64,000 nt of DNA, from positions 5,757,254-5,821,253 of the forward strand of contig CM055892.1 of the NCBI GenBank assembly GCA_029582165.1, written 5' to 3'. This document shows, piece after piece, positions 26,120 through 38,168 of this stretch. This stretch comes from Portulaca oleracea (taxonomy: Eukaryota; Streptophyta; Magnoliopsida; Caryophyllales; Portulacaceae). The notes under the pieces are model-generated. The model did no database searches and was not told where the DNA came from. It worked only from the letters and a program-made list of their open reading frames with translations. Numbering within the stretch: position 1 is the stretch's first letter; each line of letters opens with the position of its first letter. Made by a program: the position numbers and the translations under genes.

Positions 26120-29100
26120 TCTGATGTACATAACAGGTTAGGCTAACTTTGTACATTTTGGTAGCACTCACAGAAGCAAAAAGCATAACATACAAATGCA
26201 TCAAGGCAGGAGTTAGGGATTTGGAGGCAGATTGGCTGGCTGGGGCTTTGAGAGGCAAGGCTTTTTCTGATAGCCTGAGTTACCTGCAAAACCCCAGATT
26301 CGCATCTATTTGTGTTCTAGGCTTACCCCTGTTTTGTATCTAGGGGTTCGCCTTTGGTTTGCGGGTTTGGTTGAACACTGTCCCTATGTCGGTGTACCGT
26401 GGCTTAAATGCAAATGCAAATTTAGAGGGTTACATGTATTGAATTGAACTATTTAGAAAGGCTGGTCTTCTTTGGTAGAATATGTATGTATATGCTATGC
26501 TAGTGTAATTGTGTTGTCTGGAGCACTTGCTTTTTTAAAGGAGGTTCTGTTAATTGTAGTTGTAGTCACTAGAGTTGTCATTGATCCAAGCCCGGATAGC
26601 ACATACAGAGATTGTCTATCAGTATCGGGAAAAGTCACTAGAGTTGCAAATTAGACAACATTCAATCCTTGGGCTTTTCAAGATTCATTCATGTGATCCA
26701 CTGTTTCATATATTCAATTCACTTTTTTGCCCATTTTATGTCAACGTTGTCTTCACTCTATATACCAGGACCAAGTTTTTATTGTGTTGCCATGCGTTTG
26801 AGTATATCCAATCTCAGCGTATCATCTATAGTCGGCATCATTAATATTTGGGACAATGTTAGCAATGTTTTGTAAGTAAGTGTAACGTTGGGCGTAATAG
26901 CATTTCAATTATATATACATTCAATGTAAGTTAACATTATCTAGTGCTTGTTTGGCACAACTATTGAGAGTGTTTTTGGAGTTAAATAGTACAAACTAGG
27001 TCAAACAGTGTTTATTTTAGAAGTTAATAATTGTTTTCCAAAAACAGTAACTATAACTATACGATTATAATTATTATTAAAATTCAAATCTGATAATCTG
27101 TTTAAAAATTAATAAAAAGAGAAAAATGTTAATAATCATATGATAATTTTACTTCATAAAGACACATGATAATTTTAAAAGTTAGTCTACAATCTAATTT
27201 AATAAAAGCAATATATCATAAGTTAGGCCAAAAATTTTAATTTAGTAAAATCACTTATGTCATGAGTTAGGCCAAACACTTCAATACCTCTCTAAAAATA
27301 ACTTTTGTAATAGACGATAAAGTTGGATTTGGAGATGCTCTTGAGAAAAGGAATCTAACTTTAATCTTACTAGTTTTGATATACATGCTAAACATGTATG
27401 GGTTTCAAAAACAACATTTTTAATATTAGTCCCATGTTAAGCGATACTGATACATGCATACATAAATTTTTCTATCATTTACGCAAAGCGTGTATGGATT
27501 TTTATTTTTAAGCAAAATCAATAATCTTGCTTTGGTTAAAATCAATAGTATCAAATTGTCTAGTTTTAATTAACCGTTTGGTTAAAACCCTCTTTTTCTT
27601 TAGCGAACTTAATATTAAGGATTAACACACACATACATGCATGATTTAATTTAAAACCAATCAACATATTAGACAAATTTTATGATTTTTCTTATTTTCA
27701 TAAAATAATAGAAAATTTATATATGCATGATTTAACTTAACCTTAAGTTAATATATTAGATAGATTTTATAATTTTAATTCTTTTAGTAAATAATAGGAA
27801 AATAAAACCTATCAACTTATTTGGTAGATTTTGATTTTTTTTCATTTTCGTAAATGATAGAAAAGTTTATGTATGCATGATTTAATTTATTTAACATCAA
27901 TCAACATATTAGACAAATTTTATGATTTTTCTTATTTTCATAAAATGATAGAAAATTTATATATGCATGATTTAACTTAACCTTAATTTAATATATTAGA
28001 TAAATTTTATAATTTGATTCTTTTAGTAAATAATAGGAAAATAATTAGTTAATGAATAAGAATGAGAATAAACATGAAAAATGGAGGAGGAAAGGTGCGA
28101 GGAAGGTTAATTGAGAAATAAGATGACTAACTAATTTCCTTTTTTATAATTAATTTATAAAGAAAGATAAATAGGAAAATAATAAATTATACAACAATTA
28201 ATGTGTTTACATATGACATAAAAATATAATAAGTCACGGAATTGGAGGGAAAAGTAGGTATAGGTTGATACTCTAAGGTATAATGTAGTAATAATTTTTT
28301 TAGTGAAATTAAATCTTTTCTAAAGAAACAAAGATGATTAAAGTTAACATTATACTTTGCACAAAACATCAAAAAAAAAAAAATAATATAAGATAACAAC
28401 GTAGGAACCTAAAAGAAATTAAAATAATAATAATAATATAATGTAAATTAGGGAAAATAGAAACCAAAAAAAAAGTAAAATGAATTAAATGACGGTTCCA
28501 GTGTGAAAGAGGGAAATAAAGAATATATATACAAAAAATACCAACTAAAAGTATGGTGGTTTAGTGGGTTTAGAAATTGGAGGGTTTTCCTTTGCATTAG
28601 AGGTTCAAATCTTAATGGTAACAATTTCTTTAATATTTTGGTACAAATAAAAAATATTGTAAATACTATTCTATCCTTATAATTTATCAATGGGGTACTA
28701 TAAACCCCTTTGACTTTATATAATTACATAGATTACCTAGTTATCTTTTTTTTTTAGGAAAATTGGATTTCTAATAATCCCTATTTTCATCTTTTAGATG
28801 TCGGTAATCCAGATGTTGTTTTTGTATTCTGGTGGTCTGAGAAATAAAAATTGTATTTTGGTGGGACAACACCGAGTATTTACCCTAAATATCATAGATT
28901 TTGACTTATATTTAATTCAAAATTTAGCACCACACTCCCCACTAAAAGTTAAAAACATTATCTAATAACCTCCAATACTTAAAAACATTATCCAATGACT
29001 TCCAATACTTTTGACACCATTCAGTGCATTCTGCATATAACATTTTGTCTTGTCAAATATTACTCATCGAGACCATTTGGTAGTGGGTCAAATACCCTTC

Positions 29101-29747
29101 AATACAATGCCAGTTGGGTATCTTTTTGGAACAATTGAATAGGTGAATCATGGCAATCACCACGAATAAAATAAATTTTATATATATGTCAAATTTTATT
29201 TTGATTGTTTGCTTTTTTATTTAATACAAAACTATAAAATATATTTTTCTAATTATAATTTATTTACAAAAATTAGAAAATTTAAATATTTTCCGATATA
29301 CGTTTCTTTTATTAGGCAAAGCAAACATTTAGAGTTAAAGATATTTAATTTTTAAGAATTTTGTAATTAAGTTTGTAACTAAATTATTTTTAATTTTATA
29401 TTGAATAAAAAATAAGATTTGTGGTCATGTTCTTTTCTGCATTGGTAAAGTGCGGAAATAGTATGGTATGATAAATTATGAAAAGTGTGGTATGTTGCGG
29501 TACGGTATGATAGGTTGTGATATGGTAAGAATAGTTGGTGTGGTAGCTAAGAAGAGAGAAAAATGAAAAGTAGAGAGAAGTAAGAAGAGAGAAAGTTATA
29601 ATCGTTGTGGTAAAATGTGGTATGGTATGGTTAAATGTTATAATTTGTGGATAGACTAATAAGTTGTTGTAAGTGCGATATTTTGGTGTTCAGGGTCTAT
29701 GATATCTAATAGGGCCACACTCATGTTTCATTTGTTTTGTTGTCGAG
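26120..29747. other. SCC2 3' flank and AT-rich intergenic DNA
   Basis: The first several hundred bases after the stop are less AT-biased and probably include the 3' UTR; no polyadenylation site could be fixed. From ~26,940 the DNA is strongly AT-rich and contains a local duplication (27,636-28,043). Around 29,450-29,690 there are repeated GGTATGGTATG phrases. Open frames in this interval are short and uncharacteristic. Confidence 0.6.
27636..28043. repeat. Direct duplication, ~170-bp arms with period ~237 bp
   Basis: 27,636-27,804 and 27,873-28,043 match closely, both running from ATGCATGATTTAATTTA through ATCAACATATTAGAC to TTTAGTAAATAATAGGAAAA. The 68-bp spacer (27,805-27,872) is itself a shorter, more diverged version of the first part of the unit. 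AT-rich and non-coding. Confidence 0.8.
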
Positions 29748-30499
29748 TATTGGGCTCGAGTTCTTGGATTAAATTGCCCTTGAACTTAGTAAAACTGTCA
29801 AAAATATACTTAAAAAAATTTTTGTTAATAAAATACCCTTTAACTGGTTAAAAGTACGTAAATTGCCCGTTTGACCTGATTTTGTAAGTTTCAGGTGATT
29901 TGTGTAGTTTTGTGCAGGTTAATACTTTTTCATCCTTAATTATGTTTGATAAATTACAAAGGGGTTTTTACCCACTGGCCCCCTTTATTTCGTCATTTCC
30001 CTACATCAAAAAACAACCCCTTCTCCTTCCTTTCATTCCATCCTCCCCCGGCTGGTTTATCTTTCTCACTGAAGTGTCGTCGATGCCAACTATGTTATGA
30101 GGGCAAATTTGGGTTGCTGCTTCATCTCCATTCTCAGTACAACTAAAGGTGTAAGTTTACAAGGTAAGTTGTATTAAATTTCATTGAAACAGTAAAGTTA
30201 GGGTTTATGTGAATGATGCTTCCGTTTGAGTTTGTATATGTTGGAATGTGTTGGATTTTAGTTAAAAATGATTTTTTTTTCTACTGATTATTGAAAATTA
30301 TGGGGTTTCTGTGTTGACATTTTTCTAGGTTTAATGGGAGAGAGGTTTACTCTGTTCGACATGTCTCTCTGGCTTAATGATCAATGTGACAAATTTTGAC
30401 TCTTTTTTGGTTTGTTTTAGGGTTTGATCATGGGATTGTTGCATGTTTTCCATGGAGGTGAGTTTGACAGTGTGTGGTATCTAAGATATTGAATGCGAA

Positions 30500-33250
30500 A
30501 TGTCTGAGGTTGATGTAGACCCTAATTACCTTAGTGTAGATGACATGGTTGAGACTGTGGTAGTTAGGATATACAAAGGATAGGATTAAGAAGATTTATT
30601 TCCCCTTGGATGGAGACAAAGAAGTTAGGGAATTGATTACATTATTGAATGAATGTGATTATGTTAGGGTGTTGGTACCAATGATCTTGTGGATCAAGGG
30701 AAGGGAGGATCAAGGGGAGGTGGTGAAGATTAGGATGATCCTAATGTCCCTGAATACTTTTAGGAGGATGAATGTGAGGAGGATCATGGAGACAGTGATG
30801 ATGAAAATGGGTCTTATGTGGATGATGAAGAGGTCGTTCCATTGAAGAAGAAGAAGAAGCAGTTGAAGGAAGCTATTCAGAGTGAGAGGAGACTATTGAA
30901 GGAGGAAAATCATAATGTCAATGGTGATGAAGGAAAAGTTGATGGGTGCCAAGCAAATGAGAATTACCATGACTCTGACTGTCCTAGCAGTCCAGAGAGT
31001 GATGATGAGAAAGGTGAAGGTAAAAACAAAAGGTGTAGGAGGATGAAGATGCAATACCTTAGGTACAACCCAAAAAAATCCTCGTAGGCTTGAATGTGGC
31101 ATGACCTTCCCTGAGAAGAAGGATGTGGTGAAAGTTATGACTAAATATAGGATTTTTGGGTGGTTATAACTTGAGGGTAGTGAAGAGTGACAAAGGGTGG
31201 TTATAACTTGAGGGTAGGGATGTACTCTTCACAAGTTGGGAAGGAAAAAACATTCCAAATCAAGATACTTGGCAAGGAACACACTTGTATTCCTTACAGT
31301 ATGCAAGCTGGTCATAGGAACATGAGTGTCAAGTGGTTGGGTGACCATTATAGGGAGATGTTTAGGATTAATAGATCTTGGAGGGCAAGAGACGTGCAAC
31401 AGATGGTTAAGGTGGATTTAGATTATAGAGCAACTTTGTCAATGTGTGCAAGGGCTAGGAGGAAAACATTGACCTCTATTATTGGTGACTACAAGGGTCA
31501 ACTTGCTCAACTTAGGGACTACTTGTGAGAACCTCAAAAGAAGAATCCAGGGACCACAATCCAGCTAAAGACAACCCATTCTCCTAATGGAGAACATGTG
31601 TTCAAGTTTGTTTACATTTGTCCTGGGCATTAAAGAAAGGACTGGTTGAGGGTTGTAGGAATATTCTTAGCTTGGATGCCTATTTTTTGAAGGGTCCATG
31701 GGATAAACAAATTTTTGTTGTTGTTGGAAGAGATGGTAACAACCAAATGTATCCAGTTGCATGGGGAGTTGCAAATAATGAAACATAAGAGGTGTGGGGG
31801 TGGTTTATAGAGCAGTTGGCAATGCACTTGGGCATGGTTGGGGGGTTTCAGTGGATTTTCATTTATGATCAGCTGAAGGTAACTTGCTTTATTTTCCTCT
31901 TATATTTGATTCTTGGTAAATTATTCTTGTCATATAATTATAATACTATAATTCACACTGTGATGGGACTAATTGAAGCTATGAAGAAGTACCTTCCTCT
32001 TCTTGAGCATAAGAAGTATGCAAGGCATGTATATGCCAATTTGAGGAAGAACTTCAGGGTAATCTGTACAAGAAGTTATTTTGGAACATTGCAAAATCAA
32101 CAACATAATCCCACTTGAAGAAGTATGTTGCAGAAACGAAGAGTATCATCCCAGAGGCTTGGGAGAGCTTGGAGAATAAGGGGGTACAACACTTTTGTAG
32201 GGCTTACTTCAAGTTTCATACAAAGTGTGACTCAGTAGACAACAATATGACAGAGATCTTCAATTCTTTCATCATGGAAGCAAGGTATCTACCCATTGTA
32301 TCTCTACTTAGATGTGTGTTCAAGCCGGTGATGAAAAGAATTGGTGAAAAGAATGGGTGGGCTTAAAACCATCATATTCTTATAGATCCTATAATTAGGA
32401 AGAAATTAAACGACAAAATTGATGGCTCTAGGTATTAGGAGGTTACAAGGGCAGCTAATGGCTTGTACAGTGTAACTAATGGTTATGGAGAGGAACATTC
32501 TGTCAACTTACAAGCCAGATGTTGTTCTTGTAACTCTTGGAAAGTAAGTGGTATCCCTTGCCCCCATTCCGTAGTAGTCATAAGGGATGAGAGAATTGAT
32601 CCAACTGGTTTTGTGGAGGACTATTATGCCATTATCAAGCTCAGACAATGTTACAGTCACACTCTTGTGCCCACAAATGGACCTGACATGTGGGAAAAGC
32701 CTCCTGGCTATGAAGTGGCAGCCCCTTACTTCAAACCCAAAGAAGAAGACTACTACAAAGTACAAGAGAAGACCAGAGGTGGGGAAGAATGTGAGGGGCA
32801 AAGTAAGTAAGAATGGGAAGAGAATGCATTGTTCTCTATGTGGGAATGAGGGACACAACAGGTCAAACTGTAAAAATCCTTCAGCCAATCCTTAGGTATG
32901 AAAATGACAACACTTTTGTCTTACTATGTTTCATTGAAACAGTTAGGGTTTGGGGTTTTGGATTTTGGGTTTTGGGTTTTGTCATTTATTGACATGTCTT
33001 TATTTCATTGTAGGCCACCAATGTGAGGAAAAGGAAATCATCAAGTGCTCCCTCTACTGTAACATCTTCCACTCAAGCTGCACCTTCAAGCCAACCATTG
33101 GCAACTGCAGGGCCATCGGTTCAAAACGACACCAGATTGACGCTGCCAGTCAGGTGGACCCCATATGTTGTTGTCTCAAACTATCCATTCACATGCACAC
33201 GACCTCAACCCCAACAACCACCACCACATCCAAGAGGACGATGGTTCTGA
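30500..33250 (+). pseudogene. MuDR-type MULE transposase, multiple frameshifts and stops
   Basis: Cut-and-paste transposase of a Mutator-like element. It opens with ATG at 30,500 (MSEVDVDPNYLSVDD). A frameshift follows near 30,578 and a long acidic D/E-rich, then lysine-rich, region lies at ~30,600-31,075. A GMTF..K.DVV..MTKY block (~31,100) fits the MuDR N-terminal domain. The core MULE domain spans ~31,560-32,100, with an in-frame stop at ~31,787 and a likely intron at ~31,880-31,965. A SWIM zinc finger (CSC...GIPCPH) lies at ~32,519-32,577 and a CCHC knuckle (CSLCGNEGHNRSNC) at ~32,830-32,872. A Ser/Thr/Pro-rich tail follows at 33,014-33,250. Domain order is that of plant MuDR/FAR1-related transposases. 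It cannot make a complete protein. Confidence 0.88.
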
Positions 33251-33839
33251 AGAATTTTTTGTTGGTAATTGTTGTCAAGTATATTTTGGATATGTACATG
33301 ACATTGAAAACCTGATACTTGCATGTATAACTTTTTAGTGACTGAGAGTTGTAAGCTTTTTGATAGGGGATAATATGTTCCAATACATTTTTTTGGCACT
33401 CTATTGTTTGAGTGCAATTGATGGCAGCTGTTGTCAATCAACAATTATGTACAACCTACATATTCCTTCTAATGGTAGTCATTTAATTTGGTTGTCTGCC
33501 TCATTTTACTTCGCCATTTAATGCATTAATGGTGTTGATGTTTTTAGTAGGTTGTCATCAATATTGTTTTCCGTTTATGCATCAAACATATTGAGTTTTG
33601 GTTCCATTTTTTCAATATGATCATCCGATTTTTTTTAACCAAATCAAGGTAGATTTAATGTCTCCATGCATTATACCAAACCAGAACATACAGCCCAATC
33701 ATTTGTTCATACATGTTCTATGCATTTGACCAATAACAATCATCAACATACCAAAACAGAACATGAAAAAATTTAAGCAACTCCAACTTTTTTGATGCCC
33801 AAGGGAATGTTTCTCATTCATTCATCATTCATCATTTAC

Positions 33840-33975
33840 ATTCCATTCATACTTAAACTAAACTAAACCCTAAACAAACTAAAACTAAACTAAACCTTAA
33901 ACAAATTAAAACTAAACTAAAACTAAACAAAACCCTAAACAAACTAAAACTAAACTAAAACCTAAACTTAAAATA
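33840..33975. repeat. CTAAAC / CCCTAAAC-rich tract, telomere-like but degenerate
   Basis: Repeated AAACTAAACTAAACC, ACCCTAAACAAACT and ACTAAAACT phrases inside the MULE 3' region. Only a few copies match the plant telomere unit CCCTAAA; most are variants, so this is a low-complexity tract rather than a true interstitial telomere. Confidence 0.6.
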
Positions 33976-34049
33976 ACATAAGCCATGGCATATTAAAGTA
34001 GAGTATGCCATGGCAACCAAAAGCCATCCACATTTACGATAAAAAAAAA

Positions 34050-34666
34050 AGGTTAGTTGTGGGCTACTACAGTTTCTAGTAACTCCACCCAAAAAATTAC
34101 AAACCCCACCCAAAACAAGAACAAAAGAGGAGAAATCTTCATCATTTGATGTTGTTGCTGCTGCTTGACCTTCCACCCACCTTGGATACCCCTCCCCCCA
34201 CCATCTAGGCATGCTAAAGCATGACCCCCACCAACACCAGCATCACCACCACCAAAACACCGATCAACACCATGAGCCTCTTTCAAGACTTCCTGAGTAC
34301 CCTAACCTGGTACTTAGCGTCGATCAATTGGCCAATCGTCTCCTCATTCTCCTTTTCAGCTTGGTCAGTTTCCTAATCGTCTTGGCGAGTTCAGCAGCCA
34401 ATGTGGTGTTTCTAACGATGGTGGCCACAGTATGGGGTCCTCAAAACAGAACAGATGGGGTCGTCAACCCAGTCAAAATAATCACACCCTTGAAGGGAGC
34501 CATAGAATCTGCACCATGCAAACCTACTGAAGGGGTTCGAGGGCGTCATTGACATCCGAACCACACACAGGACGCCATAAGTGCAAATCCTGTCCATGTT
34601 AGAGAAACACAGATAGGAGGTGCAAGACATGACTTGGGCATGGTCGACTACGTCATTAGTTGCCAT
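34050..34666 (-). pseudogene. GRF-type zinc-finger-like small gene inside the MULE, antisense to the transposase
   Basis: The minus-strand ATG at 34,664-34,666 opens a frame with cysteines (MSCTSYLCF, then RICTYGVLC) followed by TPSNPFSRF, CRFYGSLQGCDYFDWVDDP. The NP..RF...C.....GC.YF.W.D arrangement is that of the GRF zinc finger. After a stop at ~34,415 another frame continues as a basic Leu/Lys helix (AELAKTIRKLTKLKRRM) and stops again. A hydrophobic LLFLFWVGFVIFW stretch follows near 34,110. GRF finger, coiled coil and C-terminal membrane segment is a common plant GRF-protein layout. Whether it is MULE cargo or a captured host fragment is unknown. Confidence 0.6.
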
Positions 34667-35130
34667 CGTTGTGGGAAGGGAGGTGAGTTAACTCAAAAAG
34701 TTTGAATTTTGCAAAGGGGGAAAGAAGTACAAAAACCCTAACAGTAAGGAGAAAGGGAAGAGGAGCAAAAGAAGAAGGAAGAAGAAGATGGAGAAGGGGG
34801 AGTCAGGGTTTTTAAAGGCAAGATCAGAATTTCAAAGGGTTGATGGTGTTTATGTATTAAACACCCTCATCAAGATTTCCCCCCCTTCCCAAGACATGTC
34901 TAATCGCCATTAATAAAGCGCTTCCCAGTAACAAGTCACCAAAATGTCGTTATTATCACGTTTTCCCAATTAAAGAGTATTTTATTAACAAAAAAAATTT
35001 TAAGGGTATTTTTGACAGCTTTACCAAGTTCAAGGGAAATTTAATTTGAAAACTCTATTGGACTCGGTCTGCTAAGCGCCAAATTTTATACCCCTTTTTG
35101 AAGTTTGAACAGCCATTGGGCATGAATAAT

Positions 35131-35131
<1 letters not shown>

Positions 35132-35221
<90 letters not shown>

Positions 35222-35237
35222 GTGTGTGTGTGTGTGT
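35132..35237. repeat. (TA)n then (TG)n compound microsatellite
   Basis: About 43 TA repeats (35,133-35,218) followed by nine TG repeats (35,220-35,237), starting ~70 bp beyond the MULE target duplication. Confidence 0.97.
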
Positions 35238-35423
35238 AAAGTAAATAAATAAGGCATAGGAGGAACTGGGGATTGTTGATTAAATGTTTATCTGCTGGTG
35301 TTGGAGTCTTGAAGATGGTATCGCGGACTGCGATCCAAATTCATTTAACAGTAGCAACCCTCATTGTGAGTTTCACATACATGGGTTGTAGGTAAATTCA
35401 TATTTAGTCAGTAGGCAACCTTA

Positions 35424-35687
35424 GGCCCCGTTCTTTATGGCAGGTTCATTAGCGGTTCCACACCGCACCGCAAATTTCTAATTTCCACCACAACTCACTA
35501 TAACTTTCCATTTCCCTTTTTAATAAAAAGTTAATACTTTTCAAATAAAAAACTAAAACTTTCACTTTATTTCCACCTACCATTATTTTCAAATCAAAAT
35601 ATACCAACCCACCTTCCATTATTTCCACCATAACTTTCCACTTTCCGCCACACCGCAACCAACCGCACCCTAAAAAAGAACGGGGCC
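35424..35687. mobile_element. PIF/Harbinger-type (Tourist-like) MITE
   Basis: Ends GGCCCCGTTCTTTATGG and AAAAAGAACGGGGCC are inverted repeats, extended by subterminal GCGGTT/AACCGC and CACACCGCA blocks. Both sides are flanked by TTA (35,421-35,423 and 35,688-35,690), the expected three-base target. 264 bp, non-coding. It sits at the point where similarity of the neighbouring LTR to LTR-like sequence runs out. Confidence 0.8.
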
Positions 35688-35690
35688 TTA

Positions 35691-36866
35691 TCTTTGCTCA
35701 CATATGGTTAGAATAGGATAAGTGTTTAGGCTTTTTGTGAGGGAAAAATTAGGAAGATAATGGTGGTAAGAAAGATGATAGAAGAATAGGATAGTAGTAG
35801 AATGATAAGAGAGATGATATGAAAGTATAAGAAGTAGAGAGAATGAGAGATTATAGAATGAATAGAAAGGGATAGATGATGAGTAAATTGGATTATGAGG
35901 ATTTGAGTAAGGGAGAATGAGAATGAGATGGAGTATGACTTGGTGAGTTTAGCTTCAAGAGAGGAAGGTGGTATTTATAGGAGGATGGAGGGAGTAGAGA
36001 TACATACACATGCATGCATTCACCTCGTGGACTCCGAACTGGCACAGAATACCAGGAAGCTAGGGGGGATTAGCTAATGTGGACGGTGGCACGTGGTCAA
36101 TTGACCACGTGGGGGAAGAGCCACTAAGGCCGACCGGCCTTCAGGCAGGGGGGAGGAATCCCTTCTCGTCCATGCATGCATGGACGGTGGGGTGAGAAGT
36201 CAACCAACCTAGGGAACATGCAATTCACACTGGATGGAGAGAGTGCATCATTTAGCTAGCTTTTGAAGTGTTTTTGGATGCTCTTATGAGAATTCGATCT
36301 CGCGACCTCTGGCACTCGCTTTTAGGGTTTGCATGGCTCCATTTTTATATAAAAAATATACATGTAGCTAGGATGGACCACATGTGATCATGCATGTAGC
36401 TCTAGGTGAACAAAATACATGTAAAATGCATGCATTTATCGAACCTCTTTTATTTCTTCCGCTCTTATTTTTATATTATTTTATCAAAAAATTACTTTGA
36501 GGTACCCTAACTTTTGGTGAAATGTTTTTTTGGTACCCCAACTTTTCAAAACTAATTTTGAGGTACCCTTACTTTTTGAGTTAGTAATTATTTAGTGCTT
36601 TTCCGGCTATTAATACTATTAAGTGACCAAAATGCCCTTGTTCTTCCCTTCTTGAAGAAATACCCTTGAAGAAGAAGAATGAGGGTATTTCGGCCACTTA
36701 ATAAAATTAATGGTCGGAAAAGCACCAAATAATTACTAACCCAAAAAGTAAGGGTACCTCAAAATTAGTTTTGAAAAGTTGGGGTACCAAAAAATAGTTT
36801 CTCCAAATATTGGGGTACCTCCGAGTAATTTTTTATTATTTTATGGGTTAAAATCCCGGTGTCTAC
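35691..36866 (-). repeat. 3' LTR of the minus-strand Tat element (partial)
   Basis: On the minus strand it begins TGTAGACACCGGGATTTTAA immediately after the polypurine tract at 36,867-36,881. A TATA box (CCTATAAATACC complement at 35,970-35,981) is followed by a pyrimidine-rich stretch toward 35,700, similar in layout to the LTRs of the nested element. The terminal CA and target duplication were not found. Its first ~260 bp recur at 60,027-60,287. A MITE interrupts it at 36,485-36,834. Confidence 0.75.
36485..36834. mobile_element. Palindromic MITE inserted in the Tat LTR (10-bp target duplication)
   Basis: AAAAAATTACTTTGAGGTACC at the left pairs with GGTACCTCCGAGTAATTTTTT at the right. Inner blocks pair too (AAAACTAATTTTGAGGTACC with its complement, and GCTTTTCCGGC with its diverged complement), leaving a centre near 36,660. 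ATTATTTTAT lies on both sides (36,475-36,484 and 36,835-36,844). The related LTR copy at 60,027-60,287 lacks the insert, giving an empty-site comparison. The 9-11-bp duplication suggests a Mutator-type non-autonomous element. Confidence 0.85.
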
Positions 36867-38040
36867 AGAGCCCCCACTTTGATTGAGTCCGACGATAGGA
36901 CGAGAATCAAAGTAGTCTTGATTTGATGGACACCGGTTGAGGATACGACTTTGGAATGTAAAGCCTGAGGATATGACTTTGTCAAGTGCAAAGCCTGGGG
37001 TGATGCTTGGAAGCTGAGTCATGCATCGCGGTTGGCGAACTTGCGCCGATCGGTGATGTCGAGCAAGAATGATGCTCTACTTGGGGTAATCTCGGACGTT
37101 CGATGACATCCTACTTGATATGATCTCAGACGTTTGATGACATCCTACTTGAAGGTGTGGGCTGACACTTTGGAAGCTAGGTCCTGTGTTGCGGTTGGTG
37201 AACTTGTGCCGATCGGTGATCTTGAGTAAGAATGATGCTCTACTCGTTGGAGATACTTCATCGGACATGATGTCGATGACTCTTAGGGTTGATGCTGATT
37301 TTCTAGTCTTTCCCAGTGTCCCAGTATTTCCCGGTGTCGTTCCAGTCTTTCCCGATATTGATGTTGATGATTGTTGGCATGTTCAATGCCGAAGGACTTC
37401 ATCGATCGCGATGTCGATGGTATGGGGTTTGAGACTGCATCGAAACTCTGCCGATGGCTCATGATTAGGACTACATCAGAACTCTGCCGATGGCCCTGGT
37501 TGTCGAGACTTTGCCGAAACTCTGCCGGTGGCTCGGGATTGATGATGATGACTATGATGATGATGATGATGACGATGGCAATTTAATGCCGAGGGAATTC
37601 ACCGATCGTGGCCCTTATTTTTCTACAAAATGCAAAAATGGTTTTTGTCAGTTCTGATGAATTTAATTTTTGTTCCGGAAAACTTACCTCGGATTGCGGC
37701 TACACAACCATGGGGACTTGTTCCCTTTTGGGGAATGGGCATTTTTGACCCTTGAAAAGAGCACACCCTTCCTATTGGGTACGCTTGGTGCTCGGTCATG
37801 CATGGCTTTGGGAAGATGCATGCCATTGGGAAGATGACAAAGGAGGAAGAAGACAAAGGCTCCTCCTATTCAAGGCCGACCAGCCTAGGCTTGGGAAGGA
37901 ATCTTTTCACTCGTACAATGCAACTTTTGCAGGCCATGCAGGAGACCATTCAACGCAACTATTGAAGTCAGTCTTGGGGGCCGATCAGCCTTGAGCTGGG
38001 ACCAATGGTGAGCTGACACGTTGCGGCAGGGGCTCACACA
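36867..38040 (-). other. Polypurine tract and 3' non-coding region of the Tat element, shared with the nested element
   Basis: On the minus strand, AAAGTGGGGGCTC directly precedes the LTR start and is the polypurine tract. Further in, phrases such as GGGAAAGACTGG, CACCGGGAAATACTGG and GATGAAGTCCTTCGGCATTG match, in the same order and orientation relative to the LTR, the region 54,200-55,340 of the nested element. A (GAT)n run lies near 37,540-37,570. No gene is supported. Confidence 0.75.
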
Positions 38041-38046
38041 ATTTGC

Positions 38047-38055
38047 CTATAAATG
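38047..38055 (+). promoter_or_regulatory. TATA-like box upstream of the antisense PMD gene
   Basis: CTATAAATG lies ~115 bp before the ATG at 38,169 and is followed by a CT-rich leader. It is oriented opposite to the retrotransposon's own transcription, so the PMD gene may have its own promoter (inference). Confidence 0.5.
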
Positions 38056-38168
38056 ATGCTTGAGGCTTTACACTCCTTCATAATTCATACTCAAGCTCTT
38101 CTTCTTATCTTGGCTCTTATTCTCTCTCTAGAAAATCCTTTGGTTGTTTGGAACTTAGTTGCGAAAGG

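Larger units (their letters stand above)
29758..35055 (+). mobile_element. Mutator-like element (MULE), 5.3 kb, decayed
   Basis: The left end (29,758-~29,860, GAGTTCTTGGATTAAATTGC onward) and the complement of the right end (~34,950-35,055) match along ~100 bp, through the phrases CCCTTGAACTT, CTGTCAAAAATA and TTTGTTAATAAAATA. Immediately outside are TATTGGGCTC (29,748-29,757) and TATTGGACTC (35,056-35,065), a target duplication with one mismatch. The 9-10-bp size fits Mutator. The interior carries a broken MuDR-type transposase gene on + and a small GRF-finger-like gene on -. Between them (33,840-33,975) lies an A/C-rich tract of CTAAAC repeats. Confidence 0.9.

Noticed and set aside
32508..32888. 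126-codon minus-strand frame
   Set aside because: It is the shadow of the SWIM and zinc-knuckle part of the MULE transposase, which has recognisable motifs on the plus strand.
33840..33975. CTAAAC repeats as an interstitial telomere
   Set aside because: Only a few copies match CCCTAAA exactly, spacing is irregular, and the tract lies inside a MULE.
34211..34552. His-rich plus-strand frame with a hydrophobic stretch
   Set aside because: It is the opposite strand of the GRF-finger-like gene, whose zinc-finger pattern reads on the minus strand.
35072..35257. Open frame across the TA/TG microsatellite
   Set aside because: It is a translation of a dinucleotide repeat with no other coding signal.
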